35,991 nucleotides of DNA from Beijerinckia sp. L45 (lineage in GTDB: Bacteria; Pseudomonadota; Alphaproteobacteria; Rhizobiales; Beijerinckiaceae): the NCBI RefSeq assembly GCF_009765775.1, contig NZ_LMUU01000239.1, positions 19,224 through 55,214 on the forward strand. Reading direction: 5' to 3'. Positions 7,134-15,164 of the stretch are shown piece after piece; the stretch's first letter is position 1, and each line of letters opens with the position of its first letter. Under the pieces are notes generated by a model. It searched no databases, was not told the DNA's origin, and was given only the letters and a program-made list of their open reading frames with translations. Made by a program: the position numbers and the translations under genes.

Positions 7134-8649
7134 CGGCGGATACCAGCATTTCGGCGTCGCGGAGGGCGTCGCTCAGGGTCAGGGTTCGCGTCAGCGCGAC
7201 GGTCGCGTGGTGCGGCCAATCGGTACGAAAATGGGCGCCGCGGCTTTCCCGCCGCTGCAGGGCCGTCACGGCGATCAACAGGCCGACGAGAGCCGGATCG
7301 GCCTCGGCGCCGTTGCCGATCGCCAGCGGCAGCAGGGCTTCGATTCCCGTTCGCAGCGCCTGCCGATCGCGCAGAACCCCCGCGGCATTCGACACGATGC
7401 GACGGACACCGGCAGGGTCTTGACGAACCGGCAAGGCAACGGCGCGGGGCGCGACGACCGGCGCCGTTTCCGCGCCTTCGATGCTGCGGGACACCGTTCG
7501 GGCACAAACCACGGCCTCGAGCAGCGAGTTGCTGGCGAGGCGATTGGCGCCGTGGAGGCCGGTGCGGGACACCTCACCGCAAGCCCAGAGGCCGGCAATC
7601 GTGCTGCGTCCTTCCGCGTCGACCGCAATCCCGCCCATATGATAATGCGCCGCCGGGCGAACCGGGATCGGCTCGCGGTCGGGATCGATGCCGTGCGCGT
7701 GACAGAGCGCCGTCACGGTGGGAAAATGCGCGGCGAACCCGCCGGGCACGCGGCCACGGGCGTCGATGAAGGTTTGATGCCCATCGGCCAGCTCGGACCA
7801 GAGCGCGCGGGCGACGACGTCGCGCGGCGCCAGTTCGGCGCCGGGCACATCGGCCATGAAGCGACGGCCGGTTTCGTCGACGAGAATCGCACCTTCGCCG
7901 CGTACGGCTTCGCTGACGAGCGCCACCGGCGTGCCAGGCGTGTCGAGCGCGGTCGGATGAAACTGCACGAATTCAAGATCGGCCAAGGCAGCGCCGGCCC
8001 GCGCCGCCATCGCGAGCCCCTGGCCGAAACAGCCGGCCGGATTGGTGCTGCGCAAAAACAGGCCGCCGATGCCGCCCGTCGCCATCACGACCTGGCGCGT
8101 GGCGATCGTGATCGCTTCGTTGTTGCGCGCGGCAAGCACGCCGGTCACGGCGCCATCGGCGGTCAGCAGCCGCCGCGCGTCGACGCCTTCCAGCACCGTA
8201 ATGCTGGGGCAGGCGCGGACTGCCGCAACCACGGCACGCATGATTTCGCGCCCTGTCGAATCGCCGGAGGCGTGGACGATGCGCCGGCGCCCGTGGGCAG
8301 CCTCGAGCCCGAGCCGCAACACACCTGCGGCGTCGCGGTCGAAGCGTGTGCCGATCTTGACCAGCGTATCGATGGCATCGGCAGCACCGGCCAGGATGCG
8401 CTGCGCTGCGGCGGCGTCGCAGAGTCCGTCACCGGCCGCGAGCGTATCGACAAGATGCTGGCCGGCATCATCATCCGGCCCGACGCTTGCGGCGACACCG
8501 CCCTGCGCCCAGACGCTCGACGCCTCGGTGCCGAGCGCCACCGGCGAGAGCACGGTCACGTGCCGTGGCGCCAGATGCAGCGCTGTCATCAGGCCGGCGA
8601 GGCCGCCGCCGATGACGACGGGCCGACCCGCAAAAGACGCAGCGCTCAT
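7123..8649 (-). CDS. nadB: NadB: L-aspartate oxidase
   Basis: This is a 508-residue FAD-dependent L-aspartate oxidase. It forms iminoaspartate, which NadA condenses with dihydroxyacetone phosphate. Visible features: the FAD Rossmann motif [16 protein letters not shown] at residues about 11-26, [12 protein letters not shown], the succinate dehydrogenase/fumarate reductase-like flavin region with [29 protein letters not shown], and [26 protein letters not shown]. These are diagnostic for NadB rather than the quinone-linked SdhA. The length is slightly short but inside the family range. The start overlaps the nadA stop by 4 nt (ATGA) and the 3' end overlaps nadC by 11 nt, so nadA-nadB-nadC form one compact operon. 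Confidence 0.96.
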   Translation of the reverse strand: MSAASFAGRPVVIGGGLAGLMTALHLAPRHVTVLSPVALGTEASSVWAQGGVAASVGPDDDAGQHLVDTLAAGDGLCDAAAAQRILAGAADAIDTLVKIGTRFDRDAAGVLRLGLEAAHGRRRIVHASGDSTGREIMRAVVAAVRACPSITVLEGVDARRLLTADGAVTGVLAARNNEAITIATRQVVMATGGIGGLFLRSTNPAGCFGQGLAMAARAGAALADLEFVQFHPTALDTPGTPVALVSEAVRGEGAILVDETGRRFMADVPGAELAPRDVVARALWSELADGHQTFIDARGRVPGGFAAHFPTVTALCHAHGIDPDREPIPVRPAAHYHMGGIAVDAEGRSTIAGLWACGEVSRTGLHGANRLASNSLLEAVVCARTVSRSIEGAETAPVVAPRAVALPVRQDPAGVRRIVSNAAGVLRDRQALRTGIEALLPLAIGNGAEADPALVGLLIAVTALQRRESRGAHFRTDWPHHATVALTRTLTLSDALRDAEMLVSAVAA

Positions 8650-9638
8650 CGGACGGCCAGCATCCGTTCCACCGCACGTCGCGCGGGCTCGGCGACGGAC
8701 GGGTCGATCAGGACTTCATGCGTCAGCGTCTCCAGCGAGTGCCGGAGGTTGCCGAGGGTGATCCGCTTCATGTGCGGGCAGAGATTGCAGGGGCGGACGA
8801 AGTCGAGTTCGGGATACTGCACCGCCACATTGTCGCTCATCGAACATTCCGTCAGCAGCACGACTTTCTGCGGACGGTTGTCGGCGACGTACTTGATCAT
8901 CGCAGCCGTCGATCCCGCGAAATCGGACTCTGCCACCACATTGGGCGGGCATTCCGGATGCGCCAGCACGACGACGCCGGGATAGGCGTCGCGCATATCG
9001 CGAACATCGTTGGGGGTAAAACGCTCGTGCACTTCACAGTGTCCGGCCCAGGTGATGATCTCGACATCGGTCTGCTTGGCGATGTTCTGCGCCAGATATT
9101 CGTCCGGGATCATGATGACCTTCGGCACGCCGAGCGACTCGACGACGGCTAGGGCATTGCCGGATGTGCAGCACATGTCGCTCTCCGCCTTCACCGCGGC
9201 GGACGTGTTGACGTAGGTCACGACAGGCACGCCCGGGTGCTTCAGGCGCAACGCGCGGACGTCCGCGGCAGTGATCGACTCCGCCAGCGAGCAGCCGGCG
9301 TTGGTGTCGGAGATCAGCACCATGCGGGTGGGGTTGAGCAGCTTGGCGGTCTCGGCCATGAAGTGCACGCCGGCGAGCACGATCACGTCGGCGTCGCTAT
9401 CCTGGGCCATGCGGGCGAGCGCAAGACTGTCGCCGACGAGGTCGGAGACGCAGTGAAAGATCTCTGGCGTCTGGTAGTTGTGCGCCAGGATGACGGCGTT
9501 GCGCTCCTTCTTCAGGCGAAGGATCGCATCGATGTCATCGGCATAGGCCGGCCACTCGAAGGCCGGAATGAACCGGCTGACGCGGTTGTAAAGGGGGGCG
9601 GTGCGTTCGAGTACGCTCGACGCTGAGGCTAGCGGCAC
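8646..9638 (-). CDS. nadA: NadA: quinolinate synthase
   Basis: This is a 330-residue quinolinate synthase with a labile 4Fe-4S cluster. It condenses iminoaspartate and dihydroxyacetone phosphate to quinolinate. The three expected cluster cysteines are Cys116 ([10 protein letters not shown]), Cys201 (GHCEVHE) and the CNLC pair at Cys284/Cys287. Other motifs are [28 protein letters not shown] and PECPPNVV. The start is GTG at 9638: an in-frame TAA lies two codons upstream, and GGAG is positioned 11 nt upstream of the GTG. A palindromic candidate operator (9644-9660) lies immediately upstream and covers the ribosome-binding site, so binding there could also affect transcription start. nadA is first of nadABC and lies 115 nt after nadQ on the same strand. 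Confidence 0.96.
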   Translation of the reverse strand: MPLASASSVLERTAPLYNRVSRFIPAFEWPAYADDIDAILRLKKERNAVILAHNYQTPEIFHCVSDLVGDSLALARMAQDSDADVIVLAGVHFMAETAKLLNPTRMVLISDTNAGCSLAESITAADVRALRLKHPGVPVVTYVNTSAAVKAESDMCCTSGNALAVVESLGVPKVIMIPDEYLAQNIAKQTDVEIITWAGHCEVHERFTPNDVRDMRDAYPGVVVLAHPECPPNVVAESDFAGSTAAMIKYVADNRPQKVVLLTECSMSDNVAVQYPELDFVRPCNLCPHMKRITLGNLRHSLETLTHEVLIDPSVAEPARRAVERMLAVR

Positions 9639-9643
9639 GACTT

Positions 9644-9660
9644 ATACTCCAAACGAGCAT
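9644..9660. promoter_or_regulatory. Candidate NadQ operator in front of nadA
   Basis: An interrupted palindrome, ATACTC-caaac-GAGCAT, matches in 5 of 6 positions per arm around a 5 nt spacer. It ends 5 nt before the nadA GTG and covers its ribosome-binding site. The adjoining nadQ gene encodes a NrtR-like regulator of NAD metabolism, which makes it the obvious candidate binder. A TTGACG hexamer (minus strand, 9701-9696) upstream could be the -35 of the nadA promoter, although the matching -10 is poor. Confidence 0.5.
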
Positions 9661-9753
9661 TTCATACCGCTGAAGATGACCCTGCCAGGTGCATTCGTCA
9701 AGACCCCTAAAATGAGGAGAGAAAGCTGACCCACCCAACGGCAGGTCGCTGCG

Positions 9754-10698
9754 TCACGGTCGCGGTAGTTTGGTCCCAACCATCGCCCGCTCGTCGAGAA
9801 TATCGCGGCGGAACCGCACCAGCTTGGCCGGCCGGCCGCCGGTGTCTGTCGCCAGCGCGCCGATCTCCTCGACGAGATCCTGCTGCTCGATGAGACGTCG
9901 GAAATTCTGCTTGTGCACGAGCCGCCCCGCCAGCGCCTCGACGCTGCGCTGCAACTGCAGCAGCGTAAAAGTCTCGGGCAAAAGCTCGAACACCACCGGA
10001 CGGTATTTGATCTTGGCACGCAGGCGCGCCATGCCGGTGGCGAGGATGCGGCGATGGTCACCGGTCATGCGCAGTCCCATCCGCGCTTCGCTCTCGGTGT
10101 CGAGGGTGTGCGCCTCGGGGATCAGCGCGGCCTCGAACAGAAGCTCGTAGCGCTGCAGCACGAGGTCTTCGTTCCAGCCGTGCCCGTCGAGACCGAAGGC
10201 GATGGCACAACGTTGGGCGCGAACCTTTCCGGTGCGAGCGTCCGGCGCATGGCCTACCCACGCCTGGAGCGCAACGGCAAGCGCCGTAGCGCGAACCTCA
10301 TCGACCTGACGCCGGTCTTCCCATGGGAAGAAGGCATACCAGTCGCGCCACTCCGGGTCGCCGGTCGGCGCCGGTGTCCTTGAGGCGGGACGCTCGCGGG
10401 TGAGCCCGAGGTAGCTGATCGACACCATGCGCAAGCCGTCGCCGTCGCCGCCGCGATCCCGGTCGGCGAACGTGTAGAGCTGCTCGACATAGCCGATAGG
10501 ATGGTGGGTCTGCTGTTCCACCCAGTCGCGCAGGCCGGATTGCAGGGAGCGGTGCGCCAGCTCGAACGGCCCGGAGGGCAGCGCACTGCCGCCGATCGTA
10601 AGGATGCGGGGCTGGTCGTCCGTCACCGCGACGAGCACGGCGATGAGGTTGACCGCCAGCGTCTCGGCCTGCGCCGCTATGGTCGGCGCAGAACTCAC
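9754..10698 (-). CDS. nadQ: NadQ-type transcriptional regulator of NAD biosynthesis (Nudix-like plus winged helix)
   Basis: This protein of about 314 residues resembles the COG4111/NadQ family known in alphaproteobacteria, which is related in plan to NrtR. The N-terminal two thirds look like a catalytically dead Nudix fold (LIAVLVAVTDDQPRILTIGG; the SLQSGLRDWVEQQTHHPIGYVEQLYTF region; VSISYLGLTRE). There is no intact Nudix box. The C-terminal part (ELLPETFTLLQLQRSVEALAG, then KQNFRRLI) is the winged-helix DNA-binding domain. The start chosen is GTG at 10698, which overlaps the stop of the PhnA-like gene (GTGA). Upstream frame to 10755 would lie inside that gene. It precedes nadABC on the same strand, in keeping with control of that operon. 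Effector binding (NAD or ATP) is inferred from the family. Confidence 0.82.
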   Translation of the reverse strand: MSSAPTIAAQAETLAVNLIAVLVAVTDDQPRILTIGGSALPSGPFELAHRSLQSGLRDWVEQQTHHPIGYVEQLYTFADRDRGGDGDGLRMVSISYLGLTRERPASRTPAPTGDPEWRDWYAFFPWEDRRQVDEVRATALAVALQAWVGHAPDARTGKVRAQRCAIAFGLDGHGWNEDLVLQRYELLFEAALIPEAHTLDTESEARMGLRMTGDHRRILATGMARLRAKIKYRPVVFELLPETFTLLQLQRSVEALAGRLVHKQNFRRLIEQQDLVEEIGALATDTGGRPAKLVRFRRDILDERAMVGTKLPRP

Positions 10699-10916
10699 GC
10701 CTTTTTCAGAAAGCACGTCTTGAGGACTAGGCCTTTGACCTTGTCCGCGTTGCACTCGATTTCGTCTTCATCCTCCGTCAGGCGAATGTTCTTGATCAGC
10801 GTGCCGCGCTTGAGCGTGACGGAGGTGCCCTTGACCTTGAGATCCTTGATGACCTGCACGCTATCGCCATCGCTTAACGGCGTGCCGTTGCTGTCCTTGA
10901 CTGTCATCGCGGTCAT
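10695..10916 (-). CDS. PhnA/YjdM-domain protein, short form
   Basis: This 73-residue protein corresponds to the C-terminal domain of PhnA/YjdM (SH3-like barrel): VKDSNGTPLSDGDSVQVIKDLKVKG, then LKRGTLIKNIRL and a GLVLKTCFLKK ending. The N-terminal zinc ribbon found in full-length E. coli YjdM (about 110 residues) is absent, and only two cysteines remain. Despite the name, the family has no proven role in phosphonate breakdown. The ATG at 10916 follows a GAAAGA element; a second ATG three codons later is possible. Its stop overlaps the nadQ start by 4 nt (GTGA), suggesting co-translation with the NAD regulator. It diverges from the nucleotidyltransferase-fold gene. Confidence 0.8.
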   Translation of the reverse strand: MTAMTVKDSNGTPLSDGDSVQVIKDLKVKGTSVTLKRGTLIKNIRLTEDEDEIECNADKVKGLVLKTCFLKKA

Positions 10917-10994
10917 AGCGGTCTTTCTGGGATGAAGGATCGCTCCGTGTAGATCGTTTTTGATCGAAGGCGAAGAGCATACGAGACGAACCCT

Positions 10995-11023
10995 TTGCTC
11001 AAGACGTTCGCGTCGGGTATTAT
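10995..11023 (+). promoter_or_regulatory. Sigma70-like promoter for the GSU2403-type gene
   Basis: The -35 hexamer TTGCTC (10995-11000) is separated by 17 nt from TATTAT (11018-11023), a near-consensus -10. The predicted transcript would begin close to 11030, leaving a leader of about 30 nt before the ATG at 11061. The TTG at 10995 could be misread as a start codon; it belongs to the -35 box. Confidence 0.55.
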
Positions 11024-11059
11024 CCCTTTTCAGATAAGAAGCGACCCGCTTAGGGATAA
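11020..11059. promoter_or_regulatory. Inverted repeat spanning the -10 box and ribosome-binding site
   Basis: TTATCCCT at 11020-11027 is perfectly complementary to AGGGATAA at 11052-11059, with 24 nt between. The left arm overlaps the -10 box and the right arm carries the AGGGA element in front of the ATG. Since the left arm lies upstream of the expected transcript start, a DNA operator is more likely than an RNA hairpin. Confidence 0.4.
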
Positions 11060-11060
11060 A

Positions 11061-12116
11061 ATGAGCGAATATCGAGACTTAAGGGGAGAACAGGCCCGCC
11101 AGATCATCGATCTGGAACAAGTCTTTGCGACCTTTATGTCCGCTCGCGCCGAGCTTGGCCAGCGCTATACCGGTGCCATGTCCTGGAAAACTGTCGGTGG
11201 AAAGACGTACCTATATCGAAAAACGGCCGACATATGGAAGTCGCTTGGACCGCGAACGGCGGCGACCGAAGCGATCCATGAACAGTTTCACGAAGGCCGG
11301 ACTAGGGTCAAGGAGCGCGTCCGTAGTCTCACCCAACGGCTCGACGAGATGGCGCCGGTTAACAGGGCCTTATCGCTTGGCCGCGTTCCTTTAATCGTCG
11401 CACGAATTCTCCGGACGCTGGGCGGAGCGAAGCTGATCGGCAATTCCGTCGACGTTGTCGGCACGAACGCTTTGTTCGTCTACGAACGTCTTGCCGGCGT
11501 GCAGATCGCGAGCGGCCTGCTCGCAACGGGCGATGTCGATCGCCTTCTTGATAGTCGCAAGAGCCTCAAGCTACTGGCGCGCGACGTTGCCGCGAAGGGG
11601 ATCATCGGCCTGCTCAAGACGGTCGACAAGTCTTTTGAGCCGATCGGAAGAGGGGGATTTAGTGCCGCAAATCGCGACGGCTATCTTGTGGACCTCATCC
11701 GGCCAGCAGGGAAAAATCCGTTGGTCACGGAAGGTCGGAGCCAAATCGGCACCGCAGAGGATGAACTGAAAGCCGTTGAAATCGAAGGGCTCGCATGGCT
11801 CGTCAATAGCCCCAAGGTGTCGGCAATACTGATCGACGAGCGGGGCTATCCGTTCGAGCTTGTGGCGCCGGACCCACGCGCGTTCGCCTTGCACAAGGCG
11901 TGGCTGGCAAAGCGCAGTGACCGTGATGCCTTGAAGCGCGGTCGCGATGCGGCTCAAGCAAAACTTCTTGCCGGCTTAATCGCAACCCGCCTTCCGCACC
12001 TTGCTTTCGATGATCCGGCGCTCGGCGCCATGCCGCTTGCGCTGCGCCGCCTAGCCACGGATCTCCTCCCAGACGACGAGGCTGGGCAGTCACACGATCT
12101 CTTGCCGAACTGGTAG
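11061..12116 (+). CDS. GSU2403-family nucleotidyltransferase-fold protein
   Basis: This protein of about 351 residues resembles the GSU2403 / NTP_transf_8 family, which has a polymerase-beta-like nucleotidyltransferase fold and no established biochemical role. Diagnostic features are YLYRKTADIWKSLGPR near residue 55, a middle region with NALFVYERLAGV, VDLIRP around residue 220, and the C-terminal motif PDPRAFALHKAWLAKRSDR followed by GRDAAQA and RLPHL. The ATG at 11061 is used. The extra 22 residues to 10995 would be translated from promoter sequence. Composition appears less GC-rich than the flanking nad and GH3 genes. It is monocistronic and divergent from the PhnA-nadQ-nad run, and the neighbourhood contains a decayed toxin-antitoxin pair, so it may belong to an accessory insertion. 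Confidence 0.75.
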   Translation: MSEYRDLRGEQARQIIDLEQVFATFMSARAELGQRYTGAMSWKTVGGKTYLYRKTADIWKSLGPRTAATEAIHEQFHEGRTRVKERVRSLTQRLDEMAPVNRALSLGRVPLIVARILRTLGGAKLIGNSVDVVGTNALFVYERLAGVQIASGLLATGDVDRLLDSRKSLKLLARDVAAKGIIGLLKTVDKSFEPIGRGGFSAANRDGYLVDLIRPAGKNPLVTEGRSQIGTAEDELKAVEIEGLAWLVNSPKVSAILIDERGYPFELVAPDPRAFALHKAWLAKRSDRDALKRGRDAAQAKLLAGLIATRLPHLAFDDPALGAMPLALRRLATDLLPDDEAGQSHDLLPNW

Positions 12117-12128
12117 GACGCACTCACG

Positions 12129-14342
12129 TCAAGGCCGCAGATCTCGCTCAGAGACTTGGAAGGTCGTGCTCGGGCCAGTGTCGACCGCGTCCGGGCGCAC
12201 CGAGACGGTGTAGCGGCCTTTGGAAACGTGCCAGCAATGATCCTTGACGTCGAAGCGTGCGAGCAACCGGGGATCGACGGCGACGGATACGCGCTTCTTC
12301 TCGCCCGGTCGCAGCGCGACGGACTGCCAGCCCGCAAGGCGCCGGGTAAACAAACCCGCGGGGCTGTCGATATAGACCTGCGGCGTGTCGATGCCATCGC
12401 GGGCGCCGGTATTGGTGACGTCGAAGGTGGCCGTGGCGATGCCGTGTCTGCTCGTCACCGTCACCGCGCCGGTGGAAAACCGCGTGTAGGACAGGCCGTA
12501 GCCGAACGGAAACAGGGCGGGGTGTCCGGTGCGGAAAAACCATTTGTAGCCGACGTCGGGCCCTTCGACGTTGTAGTCGACCGAGAACATCTCGCCCTTC
12601 AACGGCTCGCCGGGGTTGGCGGTCGTCGACTCCGGATCGCGCACGGCGGGACGTGGCAGTTCCGTTTCGGTCTGCGGGAAGGTGATGGGCAGCCGTCCCG
12701 ACGGATTGACTGCGCCGAACAACACGGCCGCGATGGCGTCGCCGCCGCGTGCGCCGGAGTACCAGGCTTCCATCACGGCCGGCACGTTCGATAGCCACGG
12801 CATCGTGACGGGGCCGCCGGTCTGCAGCACGACGACGGTGTTCGGGTTGGCCGCGGCAACGGCCGCAATCAAACGATCCTGGTTCAGGGGAAGCGCGAGG
12901 CTCGGCGCGTCGCGCGCCTCGTTCATCCATTGCTCGGCGAAAAGAACCACCACGTCGGCGTCGTGCGCAGCTTGCGCCGCCGCCACAGAATCGTGCCCGT
13001 CGAGAAAATCGACCTTGGCGCCTGGCGCTTCGCGTAGGATCGCGTGGAGCGGCGACGACGGGTCATAGAGCTTTGGTTGGCCGTAGTACTTTCCCGGCGG
13101 GTCGCCCGGCAACCGCAACGCCCCGATCGGGACGACCTGCGATGAGCCGCCGCCCGACAACACGCCGAAATCCGCATGCTCGCCGATGACGAGGATGCGC
13201 CGCAGCGTGCGCGGCAGCGGTAGGCGGCCCTTGTCGTTCTTCAAAAGTACGATGCCGCGTCGCGCCACCGCTTCGGATACGCTTGCGTTCCTGGCCTCGT
13301 CGATCGCGCCGCCCGAGTGGGCGGGATGATCGATGCTGCCGCTCGCGAACGCGGCGCGCGCGATGCGAAACACCATGTCGTCGAGCCGCGCCGCGGGGAC
13401 GCGTCCGGCCTGGATGGCATTTTTCAACGGCGCATCGAACATGATGCTGCCGTCGAGATCCTCGCCGGATTCCTGGTCCAGCCCAGCCAGCGCGGCGTTT
13501 TCGGTGGAATGGGTGGCGCCCCAGTCCGACATGACCCAGCCGTCATAGCGCCAGTCGCCCTTCAGCACGTCCTTGATGAGGAACGGGTTTTCCGAAGCGA
13601 ACTGGCCGTTGATCTTGTTGTAGCCGGTCATTACCGCGCGGGGTTTGCCTTGCTCCAGAGCGATCTCGAAGGCGAGGAGGTCGGACTCGCGCGCCGCCTG
13701 CTCGCCGATCACCGAGTCGAGCATGACCCGGCCGGTCTCCTGATCGTTGACGGCGAAATGTTTGAGCGTGGACATCACGCCCTGGCTCTGGATGCCGTCG
13801 ATCATGGCCCCGGCCATGACGCCGGTCAGCAGCGGATCCTCGCCGATATATTCGAAATTGCGGCCGTTGCGTGGATCGCGCGTCAGGTCGGCGCCGCCGG
13901 CAAGCATGATGTTGAAGCCGAAGGCCCGCGCTTCGGAGCCGATCATTGCGCCGCCGCGCCGCGCCAGATCGGGATCGAAGGTGGCGCCGATCGCCAGCCC
14001 CGAGGGCAGCGCCGTCGCGTTGACCGCGGCGCTGGTCGGGTTGGTGACGCCGAGACCGGCGTCCGTCTCCTGGAGCGGCGGAATGGCGAGACGCGGAATT
14101 CCAGGGTTAAAACCCGCCGAATTCATCGCACCATCAGGTTTGGGGTGTCCGCGAAAGGGCGTGCCGAACCGCGTGTGAACAAGGGCAAGTTTTTCATCGA
14201 GCGTCATCGCCGCGAGGAGCAGCCGGGCCCGCTGGTCTGGTGGCAGCGCACGATCGGACCAGGGCGTCTGCGAGATTTCGGCCTGGAGAGGCGATGCGAA
14301 AAGCAATCCGACACAAACCAACATCTTTGATTGCGACCGCAT
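12129..14342 (-). CDS. Glycoside hydrolase family 3 beta-glucosidase-like enzyme, secreted
   Basis: This protein of about 737 residues has a signal peptide (MRSQSKMLVCVGLLFASPLQA, cleavage after residue about 21), so it acts in the periplasm or outside. The GH3 (alpha/beta)8 domain has LQETDAGLGV, GGADLTRDPRNGRNFEYIGEDP, STLKHFAVNDQE (substrate-binding KHF) and VMSDWGATHS, in which Asp273 is the expected nucleophile. The alpha/beta sandwich follows (RRGIVLLKND, LVIGEHA, GGGSSQV), then the NPSGRLPITFP and LFPFGYGLSYT segments, and a C-terminal fibronectin III-like domain. GH3 enzymes hydrolyse terminal beta-glucosides or xylosides; the substrate cannot be read here. The start at 14342 was chosen because it begins the signal peptide; a longer frame begins at 14393. 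It is a lone gene, converging on the GSU2403-type gene with 12 nt between stops. Confidence 0.93.
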   Translation of the reverse strand: MRSQSKMLVCVGLLFASPLQAEISQTPWSDRALPPDQRARLLLAAMTLDEKLALVHTRFGTPFRGHPKPDGAMNSAGFNPGIPRLAIPPLQETDAGLGVTNPTSAAVNATALPSGLAIGATFDPDLARRGGAMIGSEARAFGFNIMLAGGADLTRDPRNGRNFEYIGEDPLLTGVMAGAMIDGIQSQGVMSTLKHFAVNDQETGRVMLDSVIGEQAARESDLLAFEIALEQGKPRAVMTGYNKINGQFASENPFLIKDVLKGDWRYDGWVMSDWGATHSTENAALAGLDQESGEDLDGSIMFDAPLKNAIQAGRVPAARLDDMVFRIARAAFASGSIDHPAHSGGAIDEARNASVSEAVARRGIVLLKNDKGRLPLPRTLRRILVIGEHADFGVLSGGGSSQVVPIGALRLPGDPPGKYYGQPKLYDPSSPLHAILREAPGAKVDFLDGHDSVAAAQAAHDADVVVLFAEQWMNEARDAPSLALPLNQDRLIAAVAAANPNTVVVLQTGGPVTMPWLSNVPAVMEAWYSGARGGDAIAAVLFGAVNPSGRLPITFPQTETELPRPAVRDPESTTANPGEPLKGEMFSVDYNVEGPDVGYKWFFRTGHPALFPFGYGLSYTRFSTGAVTVTSRHGIATATFDVTNTGARDGIDTPQVYIDSPAGLFTRRLAGWQSVALRPGEKKRVSVAVDPRLLARFDVKDHCWHVSKGRYTVSVRPDAVDTGPSTTFQVSERDLRP

Positions 14343-14508
14343 ATTTTGAAATTCTCCAGCGCAGGCCCTGTTGTCCCGCTTCAAGCAAGGCAAGCTTCGG
14401 ACCCCTGGCAGAAATGCCGGAGGGCGACAAGGCGGCGGCGATCATTTGCGAGTGAGGCGAGACGTTGCAGGCGGTCCACGGCTGAGTGCGCTGCCGCGCG
14501 TCGCGCTC

Positions 14509-14828
14509 GCCTTCATCCTCAGTCTCTAGGATGGCACCGATATCGCGCCTGTCATGCAAAAACCGAAGGACGACCAGCATGTCAGGCTCGACACGATAAT
14601 AGACGCGGAGCGCTTTAAATTCCTTCACAGGCCAAACGCGCAGCCCCGTCAGCAAAGGATTGTTAAAACGCCGTGGACTACCAGCCTCCGGCCTATGGGC
14701 GATCGCCTCGACAGTATGGCTTACCGCGGTGATCCAGCGTTCCGCTATGTCAGGCAGATCAGGTCGAGATAGCGTTGATATATCTCGAGGATGTCCCGGC
14801 GCGCGGCAGGTCTGATCGTAAGGATCAC
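14509..14828 (-). pseudogene. parE: Frameshifted ParE/RelE-family toxin
   Basis: Translation from GTG at 14828, which overlaps the parD stop (GTGA), gives a typical ParE start (VILTIRPAARRDILEIYQRYLD) but meets a stop at 14747-14745 after 27 codons. The rest of the toxin is intact in another frame: PDIAERWITAVSHTVEAIAHRPEAG, NNPLLTGLRVWPVKEFKALRVYY, then LVVLRFLHDRRDIGAILE. Loss of one base near 14750-14765 explains the shift. The frame also lacks a normal stop after ILE and runs on into the GH3 gene, so a second lesion near 14520 is likely. A complete ParE of about 100 residues would inhibit DNA gyrase or act as a ribosome-dependent RNase, by family. The sequence signature is good enough to call a toxin remnant unless the lesions are sequencing errors. 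Confidence 0.8.
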
Positions 14829-15097
14829 CCCAGTGTCTTCTTAGCCTTATGCATGTTCATCAAGCCGTCGGCTTCCGATCTCAGGTCGCTCCAAAATGCC
14901 TCGTCGATAGGCGCAGCATCGCCTGAAGCCAAGCTCTCAAGGAGCAGCCCTTCAAGACGATCGTCGCGTTGCTTGGCCTGGGCGGCGCGTAAAAGGCTTC
15001 GAATATAGTCGCTTATGTCGCCATGACCCTTGGCGGCGCGCTGGCTCTCGACGAACTGCTTCAGGGACTCCGCGAGGGAAATCGTCACCGTGGCCAT
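14825..15097 (-). CDS. parD: ParD-type ribbon-helix-helix antitoxin
   Basis: This 90-residue protein has the N-terminal ribbon-helix-helix of ParD/CopG antitoxins: the strand ATVTISLAESLKQFVESQ, then the helices GHGDISDYIRSLLRAAQAKQR. A disordered acidic C-terminal tail follows, which would bind and neutralise ParE. The ATG at 15097 gives the correct strand start; an upstream start at 15115 would add six unrelated residues. RHH antitoxins normally dimerise and repress their own promoter, and a good promoter lies just upstream at 15119-15147. The toxin partner is frameshifted, so this antitoxin appears to be an orphan. It could still repress its promoter or block other ParE toxins. Confidence 0.9.
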   Translation of the reverse strand: MATVTISLAESLKQFVESQRAAKGHGDISDYIRSLLRAAQAKQRDDRLEGLLLESLASGDAAPIDEAFWSDLRSEADGLMNMHKAKKTLG

Positions 15098-15118
15098 GGG
15101 GATCCTCGTTTGCACCCA

Positions 15119-15147
15119 AGGATACCGGTGTTCTCGTCGCTTCTCAA
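15119..15147 (-). promoter_or_regulatory. Promoter of the parDE module
   Basis: On the minus strand TTGAGA (15147-15142) and TATCCT (15124-15119) are separated by exactly 17 nt. The predicted start is close to 15112, about 15 nt before the parD ATG. ParD autoregulation would be expected here from family knowledge; the actual operator was not identified. Confidence 0.5.
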
Positions 15148-15164
15148 CAGGTCTGGGGGGCCGG

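Noticed and set aside
6646-8985. Long plus-strand open frame across nadC, nadB and nadA
   Set aside because: Arginine-rich antisense reading of well-supported nad genes; no ribosome-binding site or family motif.
10995-11060. N-terminal extension of the GSU2403-type protein from TTG at 10995
   Set aside because: The TTG belongs to a -35 box and the segment contains the -10 box, so it is promoter rather than coding sequence.
14194-14520. C-terminal extension of parE into the GH3 gene
   Set aside because: No toxin-like sequence after ILE; it is read-through caused by the lost stop and overlaps the real signal-peptide-bearing GH3 start.
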